Positions 1 to 11,626 of a DNA stretch of 64,000 bases are shown here, one piece after another. The number at the start of each line of letters is the position of its first letter. Position 1 is the first letter of the stretch. Both the position numbers and the translations under genes were made by a program. This DNA comes from Trissonchulus latispiculum (Eukaryota > Nematoda > Enoplea > Enoplida > Ironidae): assembly GCA_030248195.1 (NCBI GenBank), contig JASAND010028788.1:1-64000 (forward strand). Direction: 5' to 3'. Under the pieces are notes generated by a model. The model saw nothing but the letters and a program-made list of their open reading frames with translations. It had not been told where the DNA came from and did not search any database.

Positions 1-303
1 CACCGTGGGTGGGGCACCCACCCACAGGTCGGTGGGGCCACGTTTTGTGGGTGGTATAATGACAAAAAAGTTGATCGCCTCGCCAAGGGCTTTCATTTGA
101 TACCAAACTTGACCACTTTTGAACACTTTCATTTTTGACCCACACCGGACCCACTGTGGGTGGGGCACCCACCCACAGGTCGGTAGGGCCACTTTTTGTG
201 GGTGACATAATGACGAAAGTTGATCGCCTCGCCAAGGGCTTTCATTTGATACCAAACTTGACCACTTTTGAAGAAATTCATTTTTGACCCACACCGGACC
301 CAC
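1..303. repeat. Tandem repeat, two copies of about 151 bp
   Basis: Two adjacent units beginning near 1 and 152 share the same order of words: GTGGGTGGGGCACCCACCC, then a GTTGATCGCCTCGCCAAGG block, then CATTTTTGACCCACACCGG. The array may continue left of the window. The unit contains a short GTGGGTGGGGCACCCAC palindrome. No coding potential was recognised. Confidence 0.8.
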
Positions 304-1026
304 CGGTCAGCAACTTCGAAGTACACTGACTGCATCGAAAGGTTTGCAATTGAAAACAAGAGGTTTTTCTGAATCGAATCGGTAAATTCGGAATTGATAT
401 CTTAATGACTGGGATTATGATGAGTCTATTGTCTAGTTTTATTAATGTGTAATCAATTACTTAATGATAATTTGTGTTTTCACAAAATATTTTCCAGGCT
501 TCGTTTAGCACTTGCAGGACGAGTAATCCATTCCATCTTCACCACAATTTTACTTAACTCGGTTGTTTTCGCAATCTGTGCTCAGATCATTGATATAGCA
601 TTTATATTCTGCCGGTGTCTCTCCAACGCATGCTACTATGTCTTCGCTGAAATCAATAAATATAAAAATATAAATAAATAAATACACGTTTTAACCTGGA
701 TCGAATATGTTTGACGCAGAAAAGCTCGTTTATGTTTTTTAGGAATGTGTCATGGAAAGTAATGACACCTGAAATTCTAAGGGCCGCTTTAGAAAAGACT
801 TTTCTAAGCACCAACTTACGTACGACGATACTTTAAGGAGACTGTCTGTATGTAGCGTAGCAAAAAATTTGGGGATGTTCTCATAAGTTGTCATAAAAAT
901 GCTGGCGAGGGATTTTAGCATTATATACATCATGTCATTCCAGTTCTGTTGACTTTTTGAACCACCTTTTGGTTAACGTCTTATAATCCCAAATTCAGGG
1001 GGATGGGGTTAGAGATAACTTTAGCG
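304..1026. other. Intergenic, nothing recognised
   Basis: AT-rich sequence with only short chance ORFs and no recognisable domain, RNA gene or bounded repeat. Confidence 0.5.
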
Positions 1027-1522
1027 AAACGTCTAACGTTCATAACGTCTACCGATGAAACGGCTAACGACAAAATGTCACCTGACAAATCCTCTACATT
1101 TTAAAAACACTTTCAAATGTTTAATTTGTTTTCCAAAGAAAGAAATCAGAATTAATATAATTTTAAAGCAGATGAATTTTAAAATTGCATTTTAAAGCGT
1201 CTAGTTTATTGTTTTATTTTAGATTTGTTTGTTTAGGTGTTTCTAAGAAAGTCAGATGGTGCAAATGGCTAAACCTTTTTATAATTTACAAAATTATAGA
1301 TACTAAAATTTTTGCTCAAATTTTAAAACATTTAAGAATAAAAAAATTTGTATAAATCAAATTAGCACAAATTCTTCAAAAATTACAAGTATAGAATCAA
1401 AATAACTTGAAGTAATCAAATTTAGATGTATTGAACGTGTGATACATTTTTGAAAAATTAGACGTTATAGACGTCTTGTCGTTAGACGTTTCATCGGTAG
1501 ACGTTGTGAACATCAGACGTTT
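1027..1522. mobile_element. Inverted-repeat element (about 50-bp arms, ACGTCTA motif)
   Basis: The left arm (1027-1079) and right arm (1472-1522) are inverted copies containing AACGTCTACCGATGAAACG and its complement. Inside both arms the word ACGTCTA/TAGACGT recurs. The roughly 390-bp middle is AT-rich with no ORF. It resembles a non-autonomous DNA transposon (MITE), but I could not identify a target-site duplication. Confidence 0.6.
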
Positions 1523-2356
1523 TAATTTTAGACTTTTTAATAGGGAACCGCAAAAACAGTCTATTCAGCTCAAGCCGCCTTGTGTATTTAGCACAAATTT
1601 CTACTTTTTATTTCGCCCGAATGCAAATTGCAAGGTCGCTGTTTTCATTTCTATCAGACACGTGCGCGCGGCCCCGAGATTTACACGACGAGTTTGGCTC
1701 TGTCTACTAGGTAATGCTTTACCAGACTTGTCAAAACCAGCTCAAATTTGGTGCATAAGGTACTCATGATATGCAACACAGTTTACACAGCAAATTTGAA
1801 CGCCCTAGCTGCTTCTTTGCTGGAGATAACTCCAACGAACTGAGAAAGTGGTCTTTCAGCTTTGCACCTGTAAATACGGGACTGAATCCCAGATTGTTAA
1901 ATAAAAGCACGAAAATGTGTTATTCCGTAAGTGTTAGTTATTTTGGTAAGGGGTTGAGGCAGTGAGAAGGAAAAATTTCCGAAAGGAAACCACCGCCTTC
2001 ACCACCTTAGGAAAGCATAACCGTTTGTGCCCTCGAATATAGGTCGCTACGATTGCACACAGCTACAGGTTACAGTGCCAAAGCTAGTCACTATACATGC
2101 ATTGTCTAATGAATTTATGCTCACAAATTTGTCATATGCAGTCACTTTTGTTGGTATAATATCAGGTATTTAGCCTTTCAAACGTTTGAGTTGAGTCAAG
2201 GACTAACTTCAAAAACACATGTTCTCGGTTAAGTCTACTATGGTTCCAAAAATTTTTGGTCAAAGCTACATGCAGATATCAAGAGCCAGAAGGAGTTCGG
2301 AATATTTTTAACTCGATACCAGTCGTAATTTCATGCAAAAATTGAGCTATTTTTAT
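1523..2356. other. Intergenic, nothing recognised
   Basis: Two short plus-strand ORFs (1476-1769 and 1771-1965) show no recognisable domain or signal peptide. No RNA gene or bounded repeat was seen. Confidence 0.4.
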
Positions 2357-2364
2357 GATGGGGA

Positions 2365-2772
2365 TAGGGTTTCACCGGCCGGCTGCCGGCCGGACGATCG
2401 CCGGCCGGCCCGGCCGAATCCATCGGCCGGCCGGCCGGCGGCCGGTGAGCCCGTAGGCCGGCCGGCCGGCCGTCTACCGGCCTAGAGCAGTTTGCAGTGC
2501 AGTTTTTATAACTGCTAAGATACTTATTTTCGGAGGTTATCTTAGAAAAATAGCACAGCATAGCATAAAAATTTAGCAAAACTAGATTTGGAGTCCATTT
2601 TAAGCTTAGTTGCTCTATTTTGTAAATTTCTGTCTGGTGATTTGTATCCCAGCCGGCGGCCGGCCGGTCGGCCGTTAGCCGGCCGGCCTCACCGGCCGCC
2701 GGCCGGCCGGCCGGCCGGCGCGCAAAAGTCGTCGGCCGGCGGCCGGCTTAAGCCGGCCGGCCTCAAACACTA
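2365..2772. mobile_element. hAT-like MITE filled with CCGG/GGCC repeats
   Basis: The ends are TAGGGTTTCACC on the left and, read inwards, TAGTGTTTGAGG on the right. The element is flanked by near-identical 8-bp duplications, GATGGGGA (2357-2364) and GTTGGGGA (2773-2780), one mismatch. Two blocks (about 2377-2480 and 2649-2763) consist almost entirely of CCGGCCGG-type sequence, extremely GC-rich against the AT-rich surroundings. They flank a roughly 165-bp AT-rich core. The 8-bp duplication and TAG-start termini suggest a non-autonomous hAT-type element. No transposase is present. Confidence 0.65.
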
Positions 2773-2780
2773 GTTGGGGA

Positions 2781-3304
2781 TAGAGATTGCTAGAATGTTC
2801 ACGCTGGGGGCGCTTCATTTGGGAGGATTCAACCCACTACGCTCTCCCCTACAGTATTGCATATTTTCTTGTCATGTTCGTTCATTCATTTTACACTCGC
2901 TTTTCCCCCATATATCTCTGAAATTCTGATCCCACTTTCCCTGCTTTCCCCACACCACTCGTCTGGTACATATATACGTTGGGTTAGCCAACCCACAACT
3001 GCACATTACTGTTTTTAGCGTATTAGTTGTTTATGTGGGGCTCATACCAATATTTTATATCAATATTATTCACTTACTATAACTGGTTGTACTTTTCATT
3101 TATTAAACTGTTACATCAAATTTAGGCTCTAAGCTACTGAGTCCTGACTAGGTAGGTAAGATAATCATGAAGCTTAACACGTTAGTTCACCCAGGGTTTA
3201 GTATATAGAGTTTAGTTTAGTATATAATCTAAAAGCGGATCAAGTAAACAACCCCCCCCCCAAATTTCCAAGTAAACTATCTCCCATCCCCAACGCTTTA
3301 TCTC
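2781..3304. other. Intergenic, nothing recognised
   Basis: AT-rich with a C-run near 3250 and no gene or RNA signature. Confidence 0.4.
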
Positions 3305-3985
3305 ACTCAAAACTTGACCCAATTGGTTAAAACTCTGTTTGGGTGCATTCCAACACATGTCTGATCGATTAGTAATAACATTTTAAAGTTTTAAAAATTT
3401 TGAATTAAGTTTGTTAAGGGGGGGGGACCAAAATTACCAAAAAGGTTACCAAAAACATTTTTGTCTCTGATTTTATATACTGAAAAGTTGTATATTGGGG
3501 TTTTCAGGGTAGTAAAACACACTGTTTTTCGATTCAGCTTTTCGTTAGTTTAGGATAAACTTACATCTTAATCTTACTACTTTAGCTTACTCTGAACTAA
3601 GGGCCTTTTCGCGCAGCTAGTTGAACGAGTTAAAAGAGTTAAAATTAAATCAATCCTTTTCGCGCACAGGGTTAAAAGAGTTAAACAGTTGAATTTAACT
3701 CGCCTGCAGGGTTAAACGAGTTAAAATTTTTTAACTCTACTCTTTTAACTCGCGCGCGAAAAGGCCCTAAGGAAAAGCTAGATCGAAAAACAGAGTTCAG
3801 ATTCGTCTTCTACGACACACTGTTTTGGTAAGATCGATGGCAAAAAATTTTTGGTTCTCCTTGGTCCCCCCTAAAAAGCATAAAACTTTCAATTTTTAAA
3901 ATTTTATTACCAATCAATCTGACATGTGTTGGAGTGCACCCACACACAGTTTGAGCTAAATTGATTAAGTTTTGCGAAGGTTAGC
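3305..3985. mobile_element. Palindromic (fold-back) element, copy C
   Basis: The left half (CAAAACTTGACCCAATTGG, then CAACACATGTCTGATCGAT, then a G-run and ACCAAA, ending CTGTTTTTCGATTCAGC) is matched in inverse order in the right half. The halves meet around a centre reading TTTTTCGATTCAGCTTTTCG. The centre is interrupted by a separate 167-bp MITE (3601-3767). Related palindromes lie at 5568-6175 and 44351-46058. No ORF is present. A transcript would fold into a hairpin of several hundred base pairs. Confidence 0.65.
3601..3767. mobile_element. PIF/Harbinger-like MITE nested in palindrome
   Basis: The termini GGGCCTTTTCGCGC and GCGCGAAAAGGCCC are inverse copies, flanked by TAA on both sides (3598-3600 and 3768-3770). 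A 3-bp TWA target duplication and a GGGCC terminus are typical of PIF/Harbinger (Tourist-like) MITEs. The inside is filled with GAGTTAAAA-type words in both orientations. It is inserted at the centre of the older fold-back element 3305-3985. Confidence 0.65.
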
Positions 3986-4211
3986 ATCAAGTAAACTATC
4001 CTCCCCCAATTGATGCTGGTGGAAAATTGTTTACATAATCCCTTACATTAAGTCTATATGGGACATGATGAATCAAATGTGTTTGTTCACCTCCACGTGA
4101 AAATTGACTAAGGAAAATTGTGTTGCATCTTACAGACGATACAAACAGAAACGACTGGACTAAGGTGGAACAACACTGAATTTTAAAACTTGGTACCATC
4201 ACAAGGGTCCT

Positions 4212-4429
4212 AAGGCTGGTTCATGCACCAACGGAGCAACGGAGAAACGGGCAATTTCTCTGTTTCCCCGGTTCATGCTTGAACGGAGCAACGGATAAGC
4301 GGAGAAGGGAGAAACGGAGATTTATCTTTCTGTTGTTTACGTGGTCCGCGCTTCTGATTGACTGAGGTCTGCGATAGACGACGGAGAAACAGAGGAGCAG
4401 AGTAAGAAACAGGAGTATGAACCGGCCTT
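4212..4429. mobile_element. MITE with AAGGCCGGTTCA-type termini
   Basis: AAGGCTGGTTCATGC on the left is matched by GTATGAACCGGCCTT on the right. The body repeats ACGGAG/GGAGAAACGG words. The same terminal word occurs in the element at 26841-27188, so this is a family. No convincing target-site duplication was found and no ORF is present. Confidence 0.55.
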
Positions 4430-4674
4430 TACTCTCAAGTCAAGCGGTTGCTCCACGGCATACCTTTAACACCAAGTGCTAAACCTACATCAACTACCGT
4501 TTAGAGCAATTTTTGTTTGTGCTTTGTATAGCAGTAGCTCACACGTCCAAAGTAACGAAGAATTTGTTAAAAACTTAGGACATGTACGGAAAAATTTGTC
4601 AATGCCAAAGTTTATTAGCCTAAAAACAGATATATCTCGGGATGAAATTTCAGCAACCCTCTTCAAAACATGGC

Positions 4675-5001
4675 TCAAGTTTCACAGCCATCTTTGGGAA
4701 TTCGGCAAACCTTCTTCGGCGCAGGAGAAGTCAAGGGCTGTATTATGCAGCAACGCAGGCCGAATTCGTATTCGCAATCCGCGTCGCTGCTGCACTGCTC
4801 CCAGTCAGGTTCGCAACTATAGCGCTGGAGGTGATAGCCAAGGGCGCAGTCGCATTCGTTGCTAAGGCTAGTCGCCGCGCGTCCACACACGGCATTCGCT
4901 CCGTACTGTGCGATACAGTCCTCGTTACTGTTGCAGTCGTCAGCTCGGGTGGCTGACACAACGACTACTGTACAGAGTAGACTGTAAGGGAAGAACTTCA
5001 T
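4675..5001 (-). CDS. Small secreted cysteine-rich protein (hypothetical)
   Basis: This uninterrupted 108-residue ORF starts with a classical signal peptide (MKFFPYSLLC... to ATRA, about residues 1-20). The mature part holds 12 cysteines at residues 23, 29, 39, 50, 52, 63, 70, 76, 84, 85, 99 and 106. The first six (C-x5-C-x9-C-x10-C-x-C-x10-C) resemble an EGF-like or EB-type module. The last six (C-x5-C-x7-CC-x13-C-x6-C) look like a second disulfide-rich module with a CC pair. The even cysteine count and secretion signal argue for a real extracellular protein rather than a chance ORF. The molecular role is unknown. CCCACTTCAG lies about 20 bp upstream of the ATG and could be a 3' splice site of a 5'-UTR exon. 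Overlapping ORFs on both strands here are shadows. Confidence 0.6.
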   Translation of the reverse strand: MKFFPYSLLCTVVVVSATRADDCNSNEDCIAQYGANAVCGRAATSLSNECDCALGYHLQRYSCEPDWEQCSSDADCEYEFGLRCCIIQPLTSPAPKKVCRIPKDGCET

Positions 5002-5567
5002 TGGAAATAAGCGTAACTGAAGTGGGTCTAAAAATTCAAGTGAATATAGTAGTGAAAACGAGCCCTGGACTAGGCTGATAATTCCGGACAGATTGCTTAA
5101 AAAATAGAAGCAGGTAATGCGAAATACGGTTTAGGGTCTGTTTGGTTTAATGTGCTCCTATAGATTCATCACAATGCCATTCCCAGATCTCCTTGGAAAT
5201 TGAATCTGGCATGGAGATGATAAAAAATTTGAAGGACGATTTAAATTTTCTAAGTGTAAAAATTAATACAAAATATATACTGAGTTCTACATATACAAGT
5301 TGACAATATATTCCAGTTACACGTCCATGTTTGTATACGTTAACGAACGACGGGGATGCTGACACCAGTGACCACAAATTTGCTTTCCAATGAGTACAGC
5401 TTTCCACAGAATGTTGTTCCTTGCAAATAAAGTAGTTTTTCTTCAGTTGCTTTAGCACTAATTAGGCATTCAAAGAGACCTTTTATGTGCTGCTCCGCGC
5501 GGTCCGCAGAATGGCAGACAAGAGGCGGAGAGACGAAGGTATCGGACAGAAAATGTGACCCCCAAGC
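5002..5567. other. Flank of the cysteine-rich gene, nothing recognised
   Basis: Lies upstream of the minus-strand secreted-protein ORF. No clear TATA box or conserved domain was found. Confidence 0.35.
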
Positions 5568-6175
5568 AAATCTGGGTTTTTTCCAGATTACCCCCCACGC
5601 CCCCACCCACCACTCAAAATTCTTAAAACTTGATCAATTGAGCTGAAACTTGGTATATATGGGTTGGGTATGTTTTCAACCACGTTGAATTCAAATATAG
5701 CAAAATTTTTTAATTTCGCGAGATTCGATATTTGCGATTCGCAAGAGGGGGCCAAGGGAAACCGACAATGTTTTTGTCACCGATTTCACTGAAAGGTTGC
5801 GTACAAGGATTCTCTGGTCTCTGAACACGAATCTGAAGTGCGTTTTTCGATTTAGCTTTTCGTTACCTTGATTTAGCTAAAGTTGTAAGCTTAAGTTGTA
5901 AGCTCATGCTGAGCTAACGAAAAGTTGATTCGATAAACGGACTTCAAATTCGCGTTCAGCGACCCAGAGAACCCTTATATGCAACTTTTCAGCAAATCGG
6001 TGACAAAAACGTTTTCCCTTGCGAATCGAAAACTCGGATTTCCCGAAATCGAAAAGTTTTGCGATATTTGGACTCAGTTGGTCGAAAACATACCCATACC
6101 AAATTTCAGCTCAATTGGTCAAGTTTTAAGAATTTTGAGTGGTGGGGGGTAATCTGGAAAAGACCCCAAATCTGA
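5568..6175. mobile_element. Palindromic (fold-back) element, copy B
   Basis: The left arm begins AATCTGGGTTTTTTCCAGAT and the right arm ends with its inverse, ATCTGGAAAAGACCCCAAAT. Matching blocks continue inward on both sides (CTCAAAATTCTTAAAACTTG; TGTTTTCAACCACGTTGAAT; GTTTTTGTCACCGATTT; ACACGAATCTGAAG). They end in a short loop around 5880-5915 next to TTTTTCGATTTAGCTTTTCG. It is uninterrupted, so the roughly 290-bp arms could pair end to end. No ORF is present. Confidence 0.75.
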
Positions 6176-6230
6176 TCCCATAATCTGTAAATTATTGGCT
6201 CAACACTAAGGTGACCGCAGTCACACTCAA

Positions 6231-6975
6231 CACTCTTAGAAATGTTCCTGTAGAAACTACAGGAATCACTTTTGTAGATGATAAGTACAAAAGCTCTTGT
6301 AGAAAATACAGGTTGAGTTTTGTAATTTCTACAGGTCATCGTTGGTAGTTTTTACCGGACATACTTTGGTAGAATGGATTACAAGTTAGGCCAGTATTCA
6401 GTACTAATGAAACCTGTAGTTTTCACTGGTTTGCAGGTTTGCTCTCAGGAAAGTACTCGATACGCTGATAACGCAAATTTTGTATATAAGGGCGACAGTG
6501 GTCATAATTTTTGAAGACTGAAAATTTTGAATTTTTCAAATTTTCAGTCTTCCAACACCCAGTGGGTGATTTTTTTGTAACGGCCGCTCCCTGCCGAAAA
6601 TTTTTTAGGGAGCGGCCGCCCCCCACACCTGCCCCCTCCCTTCTGAACTAACAGGTCGCTCCAGTAAAATTTACAGGTTTTGTCTTGTAAAAAATACAGG
6701 TTTGGTATCTGATATAGGATTGTAAAAAAGTCGAACAAAACTACAGGTTTCTTTAGTATTTTCTACAGGAAATTCCTGTAATAAAAACTACAGGTTTGCT
6801 TAGTATTTTCTACAGGAAACTCCTGTAATTTTTACTATTCCAAGACCGGTAAAAAATACTAAAGTTACTTTTGTGGAAAATACAGGATACTCCGCTAGTG
6901 ACTGACCGCACAGGAGCACTTTTGTAGAGAACTACAAGAATTCCTGTAATTTCTACAGGAGTCTTTTTAAGAGTG
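6231..6975. mobile_element. Inverted-repeat element with CTACAGG motifs, copy 1
   Basis: It starts CACTCTTAGAAATG and ends TTTTTAAGAGTG, which gives inverted ends. The outer parts repeat CTACAGG/CCTGTA and TTTCTACAGG many times. A middle part (about 6420-6620) contains GCTGATAACGCAAATTTTGT and GGGCGACAGTGGTCATAAT. A second copy in the opposite orientation lies at 60248-61233 and is interrupted by a younger insertion. No transposase ORF is present, so it is non-autonomous. Confidence 0.6.
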
Positions 6976-9900
6976 AAGGCAATAGAGATCGTAGACACCG
7001 ATAACGATTGCCCTCCGCAAATCAATAGTGGCTAGGATGGCTGAAGTCTGTATACCCGCTCGGAGAGTGGGGGAATAAAATAGGGAGTATCAGATGGAAA
7101 AAAAGAAGAAGTGACAGTTTGGAGGGTGGGAAGGAAATACATAGCCGAGCAATCAGTTAGTACAGTAGGAAAAGGCTGACAGTTGCTAAAGTAGTTGAAA
7201 TAAACTTTCAATTTACCACGGAAGTAATAGCAAAATATATATTGGGTACTCGAAAATAGCATTTTAGAACTTTTCGAGTGTCAAAAGTTTTGGCCAAAAA
7301 TCTTTGACGCCCTGTTGCCACGGATACACATGTGTAGAATGTGAAAAAAAGAATGGAGCGAGAGCAAAACAAGCACTGCCCTCGAGTAGAGCACCTCGAG
7401 GACTTTCAGTAATTTTCTGTTGAAAAATAGACGCGCTGATCTCCTTAATATATGGTAGATAGATAGCTAAATGTTTCTGTTTGCCACGATTCAGCTACTG
7501 TTTGATAAACTAATATTTCCCGCACTAAGCAGAATGTTACTGCTTACTCAGCGCCAAAACATATTCGCAGAATAGCATTAAGATCAAGAGTATATAATAA
7601 ATAAGAGTAAGAAACTCTTAACTCTATTATGTACTAAGCATGCTAGGCATGCTTCTTGCGTTGACTCGGAGGCCCCCCGTATCTTCCGGGGAGGAGGGTC
7701 GCACTTTACACTAAACATGTCTGTACGCTGATTCGCTAATTAGTCACAGGCTTACAGTACGGTAGGTAGTTTATCAGTAACTTTTATTAATTGATTATAA
7801 CTTTAATTAGGTAAATATACTACAAGCTAATTTACAACTGTAAAGAGCAGAAAAATATTACATGCACAGTTGTCTCACGCTCAATTGGATATGTTTGTTG
7901 GTTAATTATCACGACATAAAGGCAAACTTAAGAAATTAGAAGGACAGTAATGAAATTACAAGCATATAACAACGTTGGGTGTTCTGCAATGTTCTGCTCA
8001 AGTTCTGATCCAATTTATAAAAAAAATCGAAAATTTTTGAATTATAAGCGTTTTTGAAAATCCCAATTGAAACCGAAACCGGTTTCAAAAATCGGAACCG
8101 GTCCGAGCACTGCATTATAGGGTTTAGGTTTTAGGGTTTGGCCCGTATTGATAGATATCCTCACGGGTAGTGCGGATACTGAAATTTGCACATACCTTGC
8201 CCTCTTCGCGGGTATTCGCGGTGCGCGACCAACTCTGTAACACAATACTGATAAAGTGCAGCCTTTCCAACTGAGTAACTTCAATAACTGCGACTTTACT
8301 AACACTTATGTTGCAGCACTCTAAAAAGGGAGAATTCATGGCAAATACATATATAATAATCCTAATCTATTAATTAATGTTAGGAGCAGTCCTTGTCTTT
8401 ACGTGATAATTTTATAAAAACGTTTTGGTAATCAAGTCGGGCAACCATTAAAAATTCGATTGATTGGATATATATTCTGAAAAAGCAATTAGTTGGAAAG
8501 TTGAAAATTGCTATTATAAATTCAAATTACAACTTAACGGTGAAATCTCTCCCCCTCCCTCCCCAAAGAACTTCACCAGTGATGTTTCCGGTAGGAAAAG
8601 TTTATCCGGTGACATTTTCCCGGGTATGTTTCTAGGGGGGGGGGCAATTTGACCGTGACACCGGCGTATCAGAAAAGTTGCTAGTCCTTGGCTAATTTTG
8701 CTAGTTTCGTAAACACATTCGAATATACTGAGTATAAGCTTGAAAACGAAGGATAATGTCCTTTCCAACACCCAAAATTGTGAAAGTTATTGCGTTTTAA
8801 ATATCACTACACAGAAGGATACCGGCACCACCTTAAGGACAATTACGAAATCTCGCTGACAGGATTTCTTAGCCTAACATAAACGTCCGACAAGGGTTTA
8901 ATTTAATGCACATGGTTTAAAACGAACAGTAGCTACAATACACTACTAAAACTAAATCACAATCGAATAGCACACAAGTAACAAAACAACAATGTGATAA
9001 CAAAAAATCTCTGTTAACGAAAAAGTGCGTAAATGTACGGATTCTCATCTACAACGTAGCTTCAAGAGGGCCTTCCATTATCGGGAATAACATTTGCGTG
9101 AGTCAATAAATTTAAAGTGAAATTTAACACAAAGCATTTCCTCAGTCAGATTTTATTATAATAGTTGCTAAAATGCTGCAAATCGTACATTACTACAAAA
9201 ACAGCAAAATGCAAGTTTCCTAAAATTTCAGCAGGTCAAATTTCACCTAACGTAACTGTGGGGGGGGGTGGGTCAGCCGTTCTCTTACATATCATGTCCC
9301 AACCTAATATATAATAATTAAGAGCCTTTAATTAATTAATATAATAATTAATTAATAATTAAGCTTGTCACACACTTTGTAAGTTTTGGTGGGTTTTTAT
9401 GAGACACTTCGCCACACTCTTGTTATCTTTGAGTACATGACCTTCCACTTAAACATCAGGAAAGTGTTTAACTGTAATGCTGAAAGAGGAGCCACGGGCA
9501 ACAGTTACAAAAATCGAAGTATATGTTTGTGCGTTTATTATTTATTTGTCATTTTTTATTGAGGTAAAACTTTTATAAAATGTTAATAATGTAGAAATAT
9601 TAATACATAAATAAAAATAAAATTTTATCCATTTTAAATTCCAAAATTGTCTGTGTTTTCTTTACAAGAAGAATGAATATGTTTTGATTTAAAAATCAGA
9701 AAAAGTTTGCACACAAATCCTATAATTTCAAATTAAAACTAACCTTATACTAGCTAACATACTAGCTAACATTCTTTAAAAGTTTTGAAAAACAATAGAA
9801 AACTTTATTGGTTACTACTTTATTGCAGTAGTGTACAAAAACCGTCCCAGATTTAATACATTAGTTTATCCTGCCCCCTCTCTTTCCTTCTCGTTTCCAA

Positions 9901-10264
9901 TTGAGTGTAAACCCCATTCCCTTTTGTATTTACAAAAAGAGCAATTAAAGTGTGGCGAAGTGTCCCACTACCAATCCACGCGACATTCCCGAAAGTTTGA
10001 AGCGGTTTATTTGCGATATGAATCGAGCACAGCGGTTCCCGATAATGGAAGAAAACCCTTTTAAAATTTAAATACACAGCATGATAAATAAAGAAATTAT
10101 AAAAGGTCACAAAGCGACCTCGCTACACAATTTGAAGTGTACAAAAAATTCAAAAGTACCGATGTCACGGTAAAACTTTTCACCCTAGAAATTTCACCGT
10201 GACACCGACAAAAATGAAATTTACAGAAAAGCTATACACTCAACTGAACAACACTGTCAGCGTT
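6976..10264. other. Gene-free AT-rich region
   Basis: No coding exon, tRNA or complete mobile element was recognised. Near 8085-8113 a minus-strand-facing sequence (AAACCGAAACCGGTTTC followed by GGAACCGGTCCGAGCACTG) looks like one end of a CAGTGCTCGG-type hAT MITE, but I could not find its partner end. G-runs occur at 8635-8644 and 9259-9267. Short AT-rich low-complexity sequence occurs at 9308-9362. Confidence 0.4.
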
Positions 10265-10272
10265 GTAGAAAA

Positions 10273-10434
10273 TAGTGCTGCTCACCGGCCCAATTTTTCT
10301 GAACCGGCCAGGTACCATTTTTTGCTGGCTAAACAAAAGCAAGCTAGACTTTGAAATATTTGACAGTTTTTAAGACAGCTGGTGGTCAGTTTCAGTCATT
10401 GTCATAGACTGGACAGGGCCGGTGAACAATACTA
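10273..10434. mobile_element. Short hAT-like MITE with CCGG-containing ends
   Basis: TAGTGCTGCTCACCGGCC on the left matches GGCCGGTGAACAATACTA on the right. GTAGAAAA lies immediately left (10265-10272) and GTAGAAAC lies four bases beyond the right end (10439-10446). This is consistent with a decayed 8-bp duplication. It is about 160 bp with no ORF. Confidence 0.5.
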
Positions 10435-10446
10435 TATAGTAGAAAC

Positions 10447-11579
10447 AGGAAGCAGAAAGATTAACAATTTTTCAAATAAACTAGGAAATCCTCACCTCCA
10501 AAGAAGAAAATCAAAAGAAACCAATTGGTAAACATGTTCCACGGTCATCCCTTCCCCAAGTTCTATACCATAACACGTCCTGGTTCTAACGTTATAACTA
10601 AAATTAAAAAAATGATTGAACTACTATAATTTTTGAACTACATTCTTGAGTTGTAATGATCATTGGTCAACTTATGCAACCTCTGATCCAAAGCAACATC
10701 TATTACAGCCATAAGAAGCACTACGATACAAGTATATAGGTTATTATAAATCATGCTTAGACAAATGTAAGATCACAAAAACCCGCTACAACCTTCAAAA
10801 TTATCTAAGTTCAAAATTACACACAGAGAACAATTGATTGGTAACAGTGGAAAGCTTGAATAAAAGGCGTATGAAAATCGCCGTTTTAAATCTAATAAAA
10901 ATTTAATATTTTAGTCTAATCTAAACCTTCAAAATAATGAAGGAAAGCTTCATTTATATGCACACAGTGCTTCAAACAAAACTAATTTCAAGTAAATTTA
11001 ATATTATCCATTCACAGGCTAAGTTGACATTAAAATGTGGAAAATTTTTGTAACATCACAACACGGATTACCGTAAAAATTACACTACTATATAAATTAT
11101 TGCCAAATCTACACATCTGATTAAAAAGTCCAATATTTGACTGATAGCTGAAACAAAAAACAAAAATATTTACAAACAGCAGGCAGAGCAAAAATTCACA
11201 AGTACTACGTACATTACAGGACAGAGAAATAAGAAATAAAGTACAACGACAACAATAATAATAGCAGAAGACTGTAGAAAATAAGTCAATAAATACAACA
11301 TTTCCAGAAAGATTTCTAAGAAAAACAGATATATAGTTTGAAAATAATCATTAGTAGTGGCTATTTTTAGTGTCAGTCTTACGGTTTTAAACGACACTAT
11401 TTTGGAGCATAAAGCTACAAACTTAACTTATCTACAGTCAACTCTAAAGTTACAGAACTTAACATACCATACGGTTTTAACATACGGTTTTAACCCATTT
11501 GATTCAGTTCTAGAAATCTGGTATTTGATTGTTGCGCTTACCTATTGGATCTATGCCATTGGATGATCATAGTCGCGTC
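10447..11579. other. Upstream flank or 5' part of the LINE, nothing recognised
   Basis: AT-rich. The 5' end of the retrotransposon may fall within 11340-11611, but no boundary is visible. ACGGTTTTAA is repeated three times between 11380 and 11500. Confidence 0.35.
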
Positions 11580-11580
11580 C

Positions 11581-11611
<31 letters not shown>
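11580..11611 (+). repeat. (GATT)n microsatellite before LINE ORF1
   Basis: About seven TGAT units end 15 bp before the ORF1 ATG. It may belong to the element's 5' UTR or to the insertion site. Confidence 0.8.
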
Positions 11612-11626
11612 CGAAATTGACATGCC

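Noticed and set aside
3238..4012. Direct repeats GATCAAGTAAAC and CATCAAGTAAAC as LTRs around 3.3-4.0 kb
   Set aside because: The words are only about a dozen bases long, while the sequence between is dominated by inverted rather than direct repeats.
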